From contig DKKP01000314.1 of assembly GCA_002455335.1 (NCBI GenBank), positions 1-19,474 of the forward strand: a DNA stretch of 19,474 nucleotides, given 5' to 3'. Under the pieces are notes generated by a model that had not been told where the DNA came from, made no database searches, and saw only the letters and a list, made by a program, of their open reading frames with translations. Source of the DNA: Anaerolineales bacterium UBA6663 (lineage in GTDB: Bacteria; Chloroflexota; Anaerolineae; Anaerolineales; UBA6663). A program made the translations under genes and the position numbers. The first letter of the stretch is position 1, and each line of letters opens with the position of its first letter. Positions 12,359 to 19,474 of this stretch are shown piece by piece.

Positions 12359-14404
12359 TTATTCGCTCAGGGCTTTCAGCAGCGCATCCCGCGCGTCAGA
12401 ATAGAACACAATCGTCACCTTGGTGGCCAACTCGTCAGGCAGCTCGAAAAGCTGTTTGCGGGCCGAGACCGGCATCAGGATTTTCTGCGCGCCCTTGTCG
12501 GCGGCCAATTCGATGACACTGACGGCGTTATAGATCGACTCGATCGAACCACCCAGGTTCAGGCCGCCCACGATCACCAGGCCGCCCTCGAGGCTGCGCT
12601 CGACCAGGGCCGAGCTCATCGCGAGCAGGATCGGCACGCCCGTCGACGCCCCGCTCTTGCTGGCATCGAACGCACGCACCTGAAGGGTGAGCTCGTGCGA
12701 CCGCGGATCGCGATCGCCGACGTATTCCTTGGCCCTCACGTACAGGTTCTGTTCGGCACAGCGCACGCTTTCACGCAACGGCCCAGGTGGCGCCTGGTTC
12801 AGGATCTTGACTCCGCCGCCCGGCCCAACCGTCACTTCGATCCGGAACAGCCCGGGGTTCTCGTCGGGCCCGCCCGGCGAGACCGCCCACACCTGCCCAG
12901 CCGGCAACGGATCGCTGCCGACGCTGCTCTCATTGCGCAGCTCGGGCGTCGAGACGAATTGCTCGATGCCATCCGGCAGCATCGTGAAACTGAAGTGCGT
13001 GTTGCGGAACTCGGCCGCGCCGATGCGCTTCTGCTGCTCCTTGACCCGCCGGCGGGTTTCCAGGGCCAACCGCGCCGCCCACTCGATGGCTTCGTCCGGG
13101 ATGTCGGCCTCGGCGTCGGGGTACATCAGCTTGAGCAGGCCGCTCATGGTCTTCTGCACGGCGGTCGTGTCGCGGCCGCTGAGCGCGCCGCCAAACAGGA
13201 TCCGGCCCTGGAGCCTGTTCACCCGGCCCTGGGCCCGCAGCTGGTTCCAGCACGACGAAAGAAAGTCGCTGACCAGGCCGAAATGGTTGGTCAGCTGGTC
13301 GCGATTGACCTTCGGGACATCCCAACCGGGGATGTAAGCATGGATCCGGTCCATGAAAGCCGTGTCGTCGCGCATTTCGGGCGGCATCGGCCCGAGGAGG
13401 TGCCCGAGGCGCTGTTGATGCTCGACGTCGACGTCGAAGTTGCCGACCATGACGATGCCGCCGAAGCCCCGGATGCTTTCCTTGCCGCGGCTGAACTCAC
13501 CGGACTCCATGTAGCCCTTCATGATGTTCACGCCGTCTTTTTGGTCGAAGGAGATGCCCGACACCTCGTCAAAGCACACCACGTCGTACTGGCAGACAAG
13601 GCCCCGTTGCCCGTTCTGGTTGTTGACGAACATCTTGGCCACCGTGGCCTTGCCACCCGACACCAGGTGGGCGTACGGCGACACCTGTTGGAACAGATGG
13701 CTCTTGCCGGTGCCACGCGGCCCGAGCTCGACCACGTTGTAGTTGTTCTCGACGAACGGCACCATGCGGAGCAGCATCACGTCGCGCGTGCGCTCGCTCA
13801 AAATCGTAGGCTCGAGGCCAATGCTGCGCAGAAGGAAGCTGCGCCACTCGTCAAAGGTGAAGAGCGCCCGCCCTCGGCTGAGGATCTGCAAGACGTTGAC
13901 CTTCGAGAGCTGGATCTCGCGCAGCGACTCGATGCCAAACGGGTGGCCGTTCTTTTCCTCGGCGATGCCCGGGTCATAGGTCAGATCGACCTCGGCGTAG
14001 AAGCCGCCGGTGAGCATCCGGTCGTGGGTGTGGACCAGGTCATCGTCGATGCGGACGTCGTTGAGGCGTACGCTCGGCAGCTCGGCCACGAAACAATCGT
14101 TCTTGGCGTCGAGCCGGGCCTTGACCAAATCGATCAGCTTGACGCGGCCCTGCTCCTTGGCGCGGGCTTTGAACAGCTCTTCCTCGCCGGCCCGCACGGT
14201 GCGGCTCGCCAGCTGGCGCTGGACGATCGCCAGGCCTTCGGTGATCTCGGCCTCATCGACGCTGGCGCAGTAGCGGCCGAGCAGGAACTCGGCCACGTAG
14301 GTCGGCACCGGATACTGGCCCTTGAACTGCCGGACGAGGTCCTTGCGGACGAGATAGCCCTCGAAAGCCTGGGCCGCGATCTGATCGAGCGGATCCAACT
14401 CCAT
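12359..14404 (-). CDS. brxL: BREX Lon-like AAA+ protein BrxL
   Basis: 681 residues, the usual length for BrxL. The N-terminal ~220 residues start DPLDQIAAQAFEGYLVRKDLV, characteristic of the family. The AAA+ core has Walker A GPRGTGKS (228-235), Walker B VVCFDE (275-280) and an arginine-rich DRIHAYIPGWDVPK segment (352-365). The Lon-protease-like C-terminal domain (~555-681) contains KSGASTGVP (583-591), with S587 at the Lon nucleophile position. The lysine of the Lon dyad is not evident: by-eye alignment puts I621 of GGSIES where Lon has GGLKEK. BrxL assembles on DNA as an MCM/Lon-like ring and is needed for BREX phage blocking in type 1 systems. The ATG at 14404 follows the pglZ stop by one base (TGAcATG), with GGAGAG seven bases upstream inside pglZ. 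The alternative TTG at 14419 is less likely. Confidence 0.93.
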   Translation of the reverse strand: MELDPLDQIAAQAFEGYLVRKDLVRQFKGQYPVPTYVAEFLLGRYCASVDEAEITEGLAIVQRQLASRTVRAGEEELFKARAKEQGRVKLIDLVKARLDAKNDCFVAELPSVRLNDVRIDDDLVHTHDRMLTGGFYAEVDLTYDPGIAEEKNGHPFGIESLREIQLSKVNVLQILSRGRALFTFDEWRSFLLRSIGLEPTILSERTRDVMLLRMVPFVENNYNVVELGPRGTGKSHLFQQVSPYAHLVSGGKATVAKMFVNNQNGQRGLVCQYDVVCFDEVSGISFDQKDGVNIMKGYMESGEFSRGKESIRGFGGIVMVGNFDVDVEHQQRLGHLLGPMPPEMRDDTAFMDRIHAYIPGWDVPKVNRDQLTNHFGLVSDFLSSCWNQLRAQGRVNRLQGRILFGGALSGRDTTAVQKTMSGLLKLMYPDAEADIPDEAIEWAARLALETRRRVKEQQKRIGAAEFRNTHFSFTMLPDGIEQFVSTPELRNESSVGSDPLPAGQVWAVSPGGPDENPGLFRIEVTVGPGGGVKILNQAPPGPLRESVRCAEQNLYVRAKEYVGDRDPRSHELTLQVRAFDASKSGASTGVPILLAMSSALVERSLEGGLVIVGGLNLGGSIESIYNAVSVIELAADKGAQKILMPVSARKQLFELPDELATKVTIVFYSDARDALLKALSE

Positions 14405-14405
14405 G

Positions 14406-16718
14406 TCAGTTCTCTCCAACCGTCAGCGTGTGCTTGAAGACGACTTCACCGTTTGCATCCAGCACAACCAGGTGCGCCGGATCACCCAGGGCTTCTTCAT
14501 CCAATACGAGCAGCGTGATCTGCGGTGTATCGGCCTTTGCCGGCGCCGGCTCCTTTGCCAGGCTCGATTTTGGATCGGCAGCCTTGCGACGAATATCGAC
14601 CGAACAGCCGGCGATGCCATCCAATTCGGCCCGCAGCCTGAGGCCGCTCCACTTCAACGACTTGAGGGCGATGGACTTCGGCGCCCCGCCGCCCACCGTG
14701 ATCGACAACGATGGGATCAGGGCTTCCTGGACGGTCAGGCCGCCATGAGCATATTCCATGTTGGCGGTGAAGCAAGCGATGCCCGGCGCCAGGATGACGT
14801 GCTCGGCCGAATCCCAGAACCAGCTCGTGGCCTGATACTTAGATTGAGCGCCCGGCTCGAGCGTGGCGCAGCGCCCCCATTTCGACTGAGTCAGATGCTT
14901 GGGCAATTCGGCCTTGGGCATACCACCCGGCACCATCAGCCAGCCATGATCGGTGACGACCTGCACCCTCGACCAGCCGGCGTCGAACAGGTCTTTGATG
15001 CGTTGCTGCACTTTGGCCAAATCGTCTTTGACGCGCTGGGCCAGTTCGGCCCCGCCTTCGTGCCCGTGGCTGTCGAAGGCCGCGGACTCCGTCCAGGCGC
15101 ATTCGACGCCGAGTTCGGTCGTGTCGGGGTCGATGAACGTGATGCGCTCGGTCGCCAGCAACTGCTTGAACCGCGCATGAGACAGCGCTTTCTCGGTTTC
15201 CTGTTCGACCGGGTCAAAGCCCTCACTGAGCAAGGGGCCGCCGAGGTGGCGGGCCAACGGCTGCCAGGCGCGCTTGGCCGTTGCCGTAACGGTGGGCAGG
15301 GCCGACCAATCGGTTCCGAACGACACGCCGTAGCCGGCTTCGATCAGCTGCGCCTCGAGCAGGCGGGCCACATCCATCCGCAGGCCGTCGACGAAGAAGT
15401 AGATCGTGCCGGTCTCGACGGCGAACGTGCGGCACGTTCGCGGGCCGGTGTTGGGATACTCGGCCGCGATCGACTGAGCCATCTTGGCGAGGCGCTCCAG
15501 CCAATCGAGGTAGACGGCGCGAATGGCCGTGACGACGGCCTTCTTTGCGGCGCCTTGGCGGGCAAAGGTGAGCGCCTCGATCACGGCCGCATCGACCTTC
15601 CAGCCGGTGCTGGCGTAGTAGGTCGCCAGCTCCGGCCAGCTGCCCAGATGCGGCAATGACTGCGCCGTGCCGGCGAGTTGTCGCAGCGGCCGGACGGCCT
15701 GGGCCAAGGGGCTCTCACCCAGCTGTGCCCAGACCCAATCGGCACGGATGGCGTGTGCCTCCGCCTGCTCGGCGATGGCCTGCGCGGCATCCTTGGGCGC
15801 GGCGTTCTCAAGGGTCTTGAGCGCCTGTGCCAGGTTTTCTTCAGCGGCGATGTTCAGGGTCGGGTAGAACTCGTCACTCGGGTCCGGCAACACTGAGGGC
15901 TGCCGGTTCAACTTCGCGAGCAGTTCGCGGACGCCGGAATAGTTGCGCGGCGCCTCGCGATAGCGGTTCCAGACGTTTTGCCAGGCGCCCTTGCCCGCAA
16001 CCAGCTTCTCGGCTGCGCCGAGAGCTCCATCCTTCTCAGGATCGAAGTGATAGGTGTCGCGGCAGATCGCGCGGAAGCTTGACCAGCCGGAGCCTAACGT
16101 CTCCAACGTCGCTCGCACCTGAGTGGGATTCCCCATCCAGCGCAGCAGGGTTTGAGCAGGATCAGGTGTGGTGTAGGCCCGGAAGTCGTTGGCCTCGAGC
16201 TTATGGCCTTGCAGGGTGCCTTCGTCGAGCGCTAGCAACTTCGGAAGGCACTCCTGAATGGCGCGCCGCGTCTCCTGATCGCCGGCGACGTCAAGGCCGA
16301 GGCCACCGTCACTGGTCGACAGGAAGGCGGCCGGTGTCCAGTCCTTTCCATTCTTCTGGGTCCAGAACTGCCCGCGAAACTGAAGCGCAAACAAATGCCG
16401 CGCCGCCGCCGGGCACTGCTCGGCATTCCGAAACGCCGAGCGGCTCACGCCAGGCAGGTACAACACCGGAACGGACTTAGCCGTGGGCTCGACCTTTTCG
16501 AGTTGATAGCGCAACCAGATCGATGGCCCCATCGCTTGATCCGGGGCGTAGTCGCCCAAAACCCAAAGCACTGGGACAACGTCACGCAATGGCGGGATGG
16601 CCTCGCGCCAGAGGCCTTCCTCATCGGGCCACAGGATCACGAGCGGGCGCACCATGTCGCTCGGATTATGCGTTGCCGCATCGCGGAGGGCCTGAACCAA
16701 TCGCTCGAGTACGGTCAT
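14406..16718 (-). CDS. pglZ: BREX alkaline-phosphatase-fold protein PglZ (type B-like)
   Basis: 770 residues. The opening (MTVLERLVQALRDAA, then RPLVILWPDEEGLW, LGDYAPD and GPSIWLRYQLE) is characteristic of the PglZ subgroup annotated as type B in BREX loci. The middle is helical with Ala-rich repeats (~300-420). The PglZ domain of the alkaline-phosphatase superfamily occupies ~430-700. It has FFVDGLRMDVARLLE near 440-455 (metal-binding Asp pair), VVTDHGWLMVPGG near 583-595 (Asp-His metal site) and EYAHGGLTVQEALIP near 652-666 (further His). All expected metal ligands appear present. PglZ is essential for BREX host methylation and phage exclusion; the chemical substrate is not settled. Its ATG overlaps the pglX stop (ATGA at 16715-16718), so the pair is translationally coupled. 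Confidence 0.93.
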   Translation of the reverse strand: MTVLERLVQALRDAATHNPSDMVRPLVILWPDEEGLWREAIPPLRDVVPVLWVLGDYAPDQAMGPSIWLRYQLEKVEPTAKSVPVLYLPGVSRSAFRNAEQCPAAARHLFALQFRGQFWTQKNGKDWTPAAFLSTSDGGLGLDVAGDQETRRAIQECLPKLLALDEGTLQGHKLEANDFRAYTTPDPAQTLLRWMGNPTQVRATLETLGSGWSSFRAICRDTYHFDPEKDGALGAAEKLVAGKGAWQNVWNRYREAPRNYSGVRELLAKLNRQPSVLPDPSDEFYPTLNIAAEENLAQALKTLENAAPKDAAQAIAEQAEAHAIRADWVWAQLGESPLAQAVRPLRQLAGTAQSLPHLGSWPELATYYASTGWKVDAAVIEALTFARQGAAKKAVVTAIRAVYLDWLERLAKMAQSIAAEYPNTGPRTCRTFAVETGTIYFFVDGLRMDVARLLEAQLIEAGYGVSFGTDWSALPTVTATAKRAWQPLARHLGGPLLSEGFDPVEQETEKALSHARFKQLLATERITFIDPDTTELGVECAWTESAAFDSHGHEGGAELAQRVKDDLAKVQQRIKDLFDAGWSRVQVVTDHGWLMVPGGMPKAELPKHLTQSKWGRCATLEPGAQSKYQATSWFWDSAEHVILAPGIACFTANMEYAHGGLTVQEALIPSLSITVGGGAPKSIALKSLKWSGLRLRAELDGIAGCSVDIRRKAADPKSSLAKEPAPAKADTPQITLLVLDEEALGDPAHLVVLDANGEVVFKHTLTVGEN

Positions 16719-19474
16719 GATGATCGTGCCTGGCGCTTACGCTCTAGGGTCAGATGGACGTTGTTCCAGCGCGTGCCCACATACTCTTTGCCGCCGACCG
16801 GGTCGGTGCCAGGTTCATCTTCACACCAGAACCACGGGTACTCGTCTTTGGGCCGAATGGGCTCGGTGCCGCGATCCTTGTCGTTCAGCTTGAGTGGCAC
16901 CGAACGGAACAGCCCCGCGCCTTTGCGACCCACATCACCGGCCATCAAAAAAGGCCGGATGTTCTGGCGGATGCCGTCGTTGAGATCGGGGTTCCAGCCG
17001 ATCGCCTGATCCTTCAACGCCTTCCACCGCACGAAGATGTCCAGCGGCGCTTCGCCTTCAAGGATTGCGGCCAGCTTGTTTTGGAGCCCACGCGCAGCCT
17101 GAAGGCGTTCGACAGCGCCGGGAACGTCGGCCTTGACATCATCTTCCTGTTGGCGGATCCAGTCACCGAGATAGCTGTACGTCAGCTTCTGAAGGTTGGC
17201 GTGATCGAGCTTGTGGTAATTCACCAGCACATGAAAGCCATCGGCTCGCCCATCCCAAAGATGCCAAACAAACGGTCGGCCAAAGAACTGTTTCGTATGC
17301 TGTACGAAAAAGGCATCCCGCAACCAATCCTCTAGAGTGGTTGACCTGCTCGCATTGGCCGGGTCCGCACTCAAGAGTAATGCGCGTTCGTCGTACTTGC
17401 CCAATGCGGTAGCAAGCAATTGTCGTAGACGTGCAGCTCCACCCTGTTCGCGATTGATGGGCGGCAGACATACAATCCCATCCTGATCGCAAAAGTCCGC
17501 CAGGTCGTTCCACGTTGCCTCATCGCTCTTGGCCGAAGGTTTACCCATTTGTCGTGGCCATTGGTACCCAACAAGGCGCGCCACTGCTACTTGAAGTGGA
17601 CTGCTCGATCCTTTCGGACGTCCGCCAAATAGCCATTGTGTTATGTCCGTACTGGATGGGTCTGGCACTCCATTTGGGTACTTCTGGAATCCAATCTCCC
17701 TCCACTGGTTAATATCGATAGGAGCTTTCTCAAAGTACCCAACATCGACGCTGAGTTTCTGATTTACGCTTCGGACCGCCTTTACAAACGCTTCGGACGA
17801 CGCAAACGCCCACAGCGCGACTAAGTCTTCCTCTCGCCGCGGGATTAACACACAAATGACGTTCTCGAACAATTCACCTGTATAAAGGGTAACTTTCAGA
17901 TCACTCATGTACGTGATCGCCACGCCGCGTTTACTCCACGCCTCACGACCAGCGATCGTTGCACCGCCTCCGCCTGTCCGGGCGGCTAGTTCGCCCCTTC
18001 CTTGATCCCAAAGCAGAACCGACTCTCGACCTCCGTATTCCACTGTCACATCGACGGTGCTTTGCTGCAAGGCCCATCTGGTGTCTCGAAGGTCAACCTC
18101 CCAGAAAAAGCGCCGAAACTGTGGAGCATCTCCGGACGTAATCCCACCGCGAACAAAGCCAATTGCGCCCAAACGTGTCTTCTCGTCGTCGTCACCAATC
18201 TGAAAAATGGCATCCGAGTCCTGGTGTTGACGACTCTGCCGTAAAGTAACAAGCCCTCCCTCTCGAAGGTGTTTGGACTTATCAGCAACCGTGCTGGCCG
18301 CAAATGAATCGGTCGCGGAGATTTGATGATTGTGGAGCGGAATCGACTTCGTAATGGCCATTAATGCGACGTTGACTACCTCTCCACTTATCATTTCGAA
18401 AGCGCCCGGTCCTAATCGAGCAACGATATCCCATTGCAGACTCGCGAAACAAGTTTTGCGGAAAGACCGATAAGTCCTTAGAAACAGCCAGTTCTGCGGA
18501 ACAACAACGGCTATAGAGCCACCACGGAATAGAAGCCCCTCTACGCGAGAGACAAAGCAAGTTGCCAGGTCAGCCGACGCTTTGGGGTAAGTCGTCTCAC
18601 AATAGGCTTTCAGACTCTCGTGTTGCTTACTTGAACCAAGGTAGGGGACATTAGTAGGAACCAGAGAGTATTGCCCGGCCAACAACTCGGCGGCCTTGGC
18701 CAACCCTTGCGCCACCACTGCTTGCTCGTGGCGCTCCTCACCTTCCACCTCCGCCGACACTGCCTGCGTTAGCAGCGGCGCCAACTCCTCGAACGACCCC
18801 TCCGTCAGATCTCCCGTCTGCGCGCGCGGGTTGATCAGGCTTCCTAGCACCGGCGCATCCTTGAACAGCCCGTACAGCCGCGCCATCCCCCGCCGCAGCC
18901 GATCGTCCTCCCCCGCCAGCGCCACCCACTCCGCCTCCGTCGCGCTCGGCGCCAGCCCCGAACACGCCAGGTGCAACCCCGGCAATGCCTGATGCCCCGC
19001 CAGCTTCCACGCCGTCAACGCCACGTTGAACGCCGCGATCTGCGTGCACCGCTCGTCTAGCTCCAGCCCGTGCAGGTTGTCGCGCAGCACGGCCACCACC
19101 GCCGCCGAGGCGCTGAGGTGCTCCTCCTCCATCCGCAGCCGCGCCAGCAGCGGCAACGCGAACACCAGGAAGTGCCCGCTCCCCATGCACGGGTCCAGCA
19201 CCGTCACCGCCGACGCCTCTCGCGGCCAGCCCTCGAACACGCCCGCCGCCGGCCGCCAGCTCTGCATCGCCTCGTCCTGCACAAAGCGCAGGTACGTCCA
19301 CGCGATCGCCGGCAGCCCACCCCGCGCGGCCAGCCCCGCTGCTTGCCGCGCCTCGGCCTCCGTCGCACATCGGCTGACCGCGAAGACCTCCGGCTCGGCC
19401 GCCGCCAGCTTCCCGGCCCACCAAGCCCCCAGCGTGTTGTGCAGCAGGAACTCCACCATGTAGTCCTCGGTGAA
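16715..19474 (-). CDS. pglX: BREX adenine-specific DNA methyltransferase PglX (5' end outside window)
   Basis: The reading frame is open to the right edge; 919 residues are visible and the true start lies beyond it. The edge reads FTEDYMVEFLLHNTLGAWWAGK, a known internal block just before motif I in this family. SAM motif I is VLDPCMGSGHF (~19,165-19,200 on the DNA). Motif IV is TNVPYLGS (NVPY at 18641-18652) instead of the usual NPPY. The C-terminal part has RPFVWHLWDGRADGFHVLV, LTYSYLGDWI, IGWNPDLNDG, NIRPFL and EYPWFW, hallmarks of BREX PglX. PglX methylates an adenine in a short non-palindromic site, which marks self DNA; the target here cannot be read from sequence. The ~17,560-18,680 segment is much less GC-rich than the rest of the gene. 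Its stop overlaps the pglZ start by four bases. Confidence 0.93.
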   Translation of the reverse strand, partial: FTEDYMVEFLLHNTLGAWWAGKLAAAEPEVFAVSRCATEAEARQAAGLAARGGLPAIAWTYLRFVQDEAMQSWRPAAGVFEGWPREASAVTVLDPCMGSGHFLVFALPLLARLRMEEEHLSASAAVVAVLRDNLHGLELDERCTQIAAFNVALTAWKLAGHQALPGLHLACSGLAPSATEAEWVALAGEDDRLRRGMARLYGLFKDAPVLGSLINPRAQTGDLTEGSFEELAPLLTQAVSAEVEGEERHEQAVVAQGLAKAAELLAGQYSLVPTNVPYLGSSKQHESLKAYCETTYPKASADLATCFVSRVEGLLFRGGSIAVVVPQNWLFLRTYRSFRKTCFASLQWDIVARLGPGAFEMISGEVVNVALMAITKSIPLHNHQISATDSFAASTVADKSKHLREGGLVTLRQSRQHQDSDAIFQIGDDDEKTRLGAIGFVRGGITSGDAPQFRRFFWEVDLRDTRWALQQSTVDVTVEYGGRESVLLWDQGRGELAARTGGGGATIAGREAWSKRGVAITYMSDLKVTLYTGELFENVICVLIPRREEDLVALWAFASSEAFVKAVRSVNQKLSVDVGYFEKAPIDINQWREIGFQKYPNGVPDPSSTDITQWLFGGRPKGSSSPLQVAVARLVGYQWPRQMGKPSAKSDEATWNDLADFCDQDGIVCLPPINREQGGAARLRQLLATALGKYDERALLLSADPANASRSTTLEDWLRDAFFVQHTKQFFGRPFVWHLWDGRADGFHVLVNYHKLDHANLQKLTYSYLGDWIRQQEDDVKADVPGAVERLQAARGLQNKLAAILEGEAPLDIFVRWKALKDQAIGWNPDLNDGIRQNIRPFLMAGDVGRKGAGLFRSVPLKLNDKDRGTEPIRPKDEYPWFWCEDEPGTDPVGGKEYVGTRWNNVHLTLERKRQARSS

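Noticed and set aside
12335..14437. A 700-codon open frame on the plus strand opposite brxL
   Set aside because: It is antisense to a clear BrxL with Walker motifs. Its peptide is Arg/His/Leu/Asp-rich without motifs, as expected for a shadow frame in GC-rich DNA.
14403..15659. A 418-codon plus-strand open frame opposite pglZ
   Set aside because: Composition is shadow-like and the opposite strand carries conserved PglZ metal-site motifs.
1..19474. CRISPR array, tRNA/rRNA genes, insertion sequences, integrase or att sites
   Set aside because: I saw no regularly spaced direct repeats, no transposase or integrase motifs and no tRNA-like cloverleaf sequence, despite the island-like gene content.

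Overview
The window looks like a chromosomal segment from a GC-rich member of the Chloroflexota (Anaerolineae/Chloroflexia-like). This rests mainly on two exported proteins with long Thr/Pro-rich linkers of the 'TPTATP' kind. One of them ends in a short hydrophobic 'LYLPALWR'-type tail often seen on exported proteins of this phylum. The taxonomic call is an inference from protein style, not from a marker gene.

Left part (1-4335): the 5' end of an Upf1/Dna2-like superfamily 1 helicase runs off the left edge on the minus strand. A plus-strand secreted C-type-lectin-like protein follows, then a convergent minus-strand gene for a large lipoprotein with VCBS/FG-GAP-like and TPR-like segments. This looks like ordinary genome background. 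Middle (4660-5880): a HigB/Gp49-like toxin gene overlaps its XRE-type antitoxin gene, and a second paralogous XRE gene without a recognisable toxin partner lies just downstream. Both units carry the same promoter/operator design (GTAAC-N6-GTTAC overlapping the -10 box).

Right part (5941-19474, all minus strand): eight tightly packed genes read as one long operon entering from the right edge. The first three are the second half of a type 1-like BREX phage-defence locus: pglX (adenine-specific methyltransferase, 5' end outside the window), pglZ (type B-like alkaline-phosphatase-fold protein) and brxL (Lon-like AAA+ protein). Five genes follow with gaps of only 28-50 bases. They encode (1) a CBS-CBS-HEPN-DUF7662-DUF4268 fusion, (2) a GIY-YIG/DUF4357 nuclease-like protein, (3) a protein I do not recognise with a possible PD-(D/E)XK core, (4) an EVE-like/Mrr-type modification-dependent endonuclease-like protein, and (5) a GHKL (MORC/Hsp90-like) ATPase with a C-terminal HEPN-like domain.

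How they may work together: PglX would mark self DNA, while PglZ and BrxL, with BrxA/B/C presumably encoded beyond the right edge, would block unmodified phage DNA. The trailing genes combine a modified-base reader/nuclease, other nuclease folds, a ligand-sensing CBS module, two RX4H HEPN-like domains and a conformational ATPase. This resembles a second defence layer aimed at phages that escape BREX by modifying their DNA, possibly with RNA-targeting abortive activity. That five-gene set in a BREX operon is the best candidate here for an undescribed system; its function is inferred and untested.
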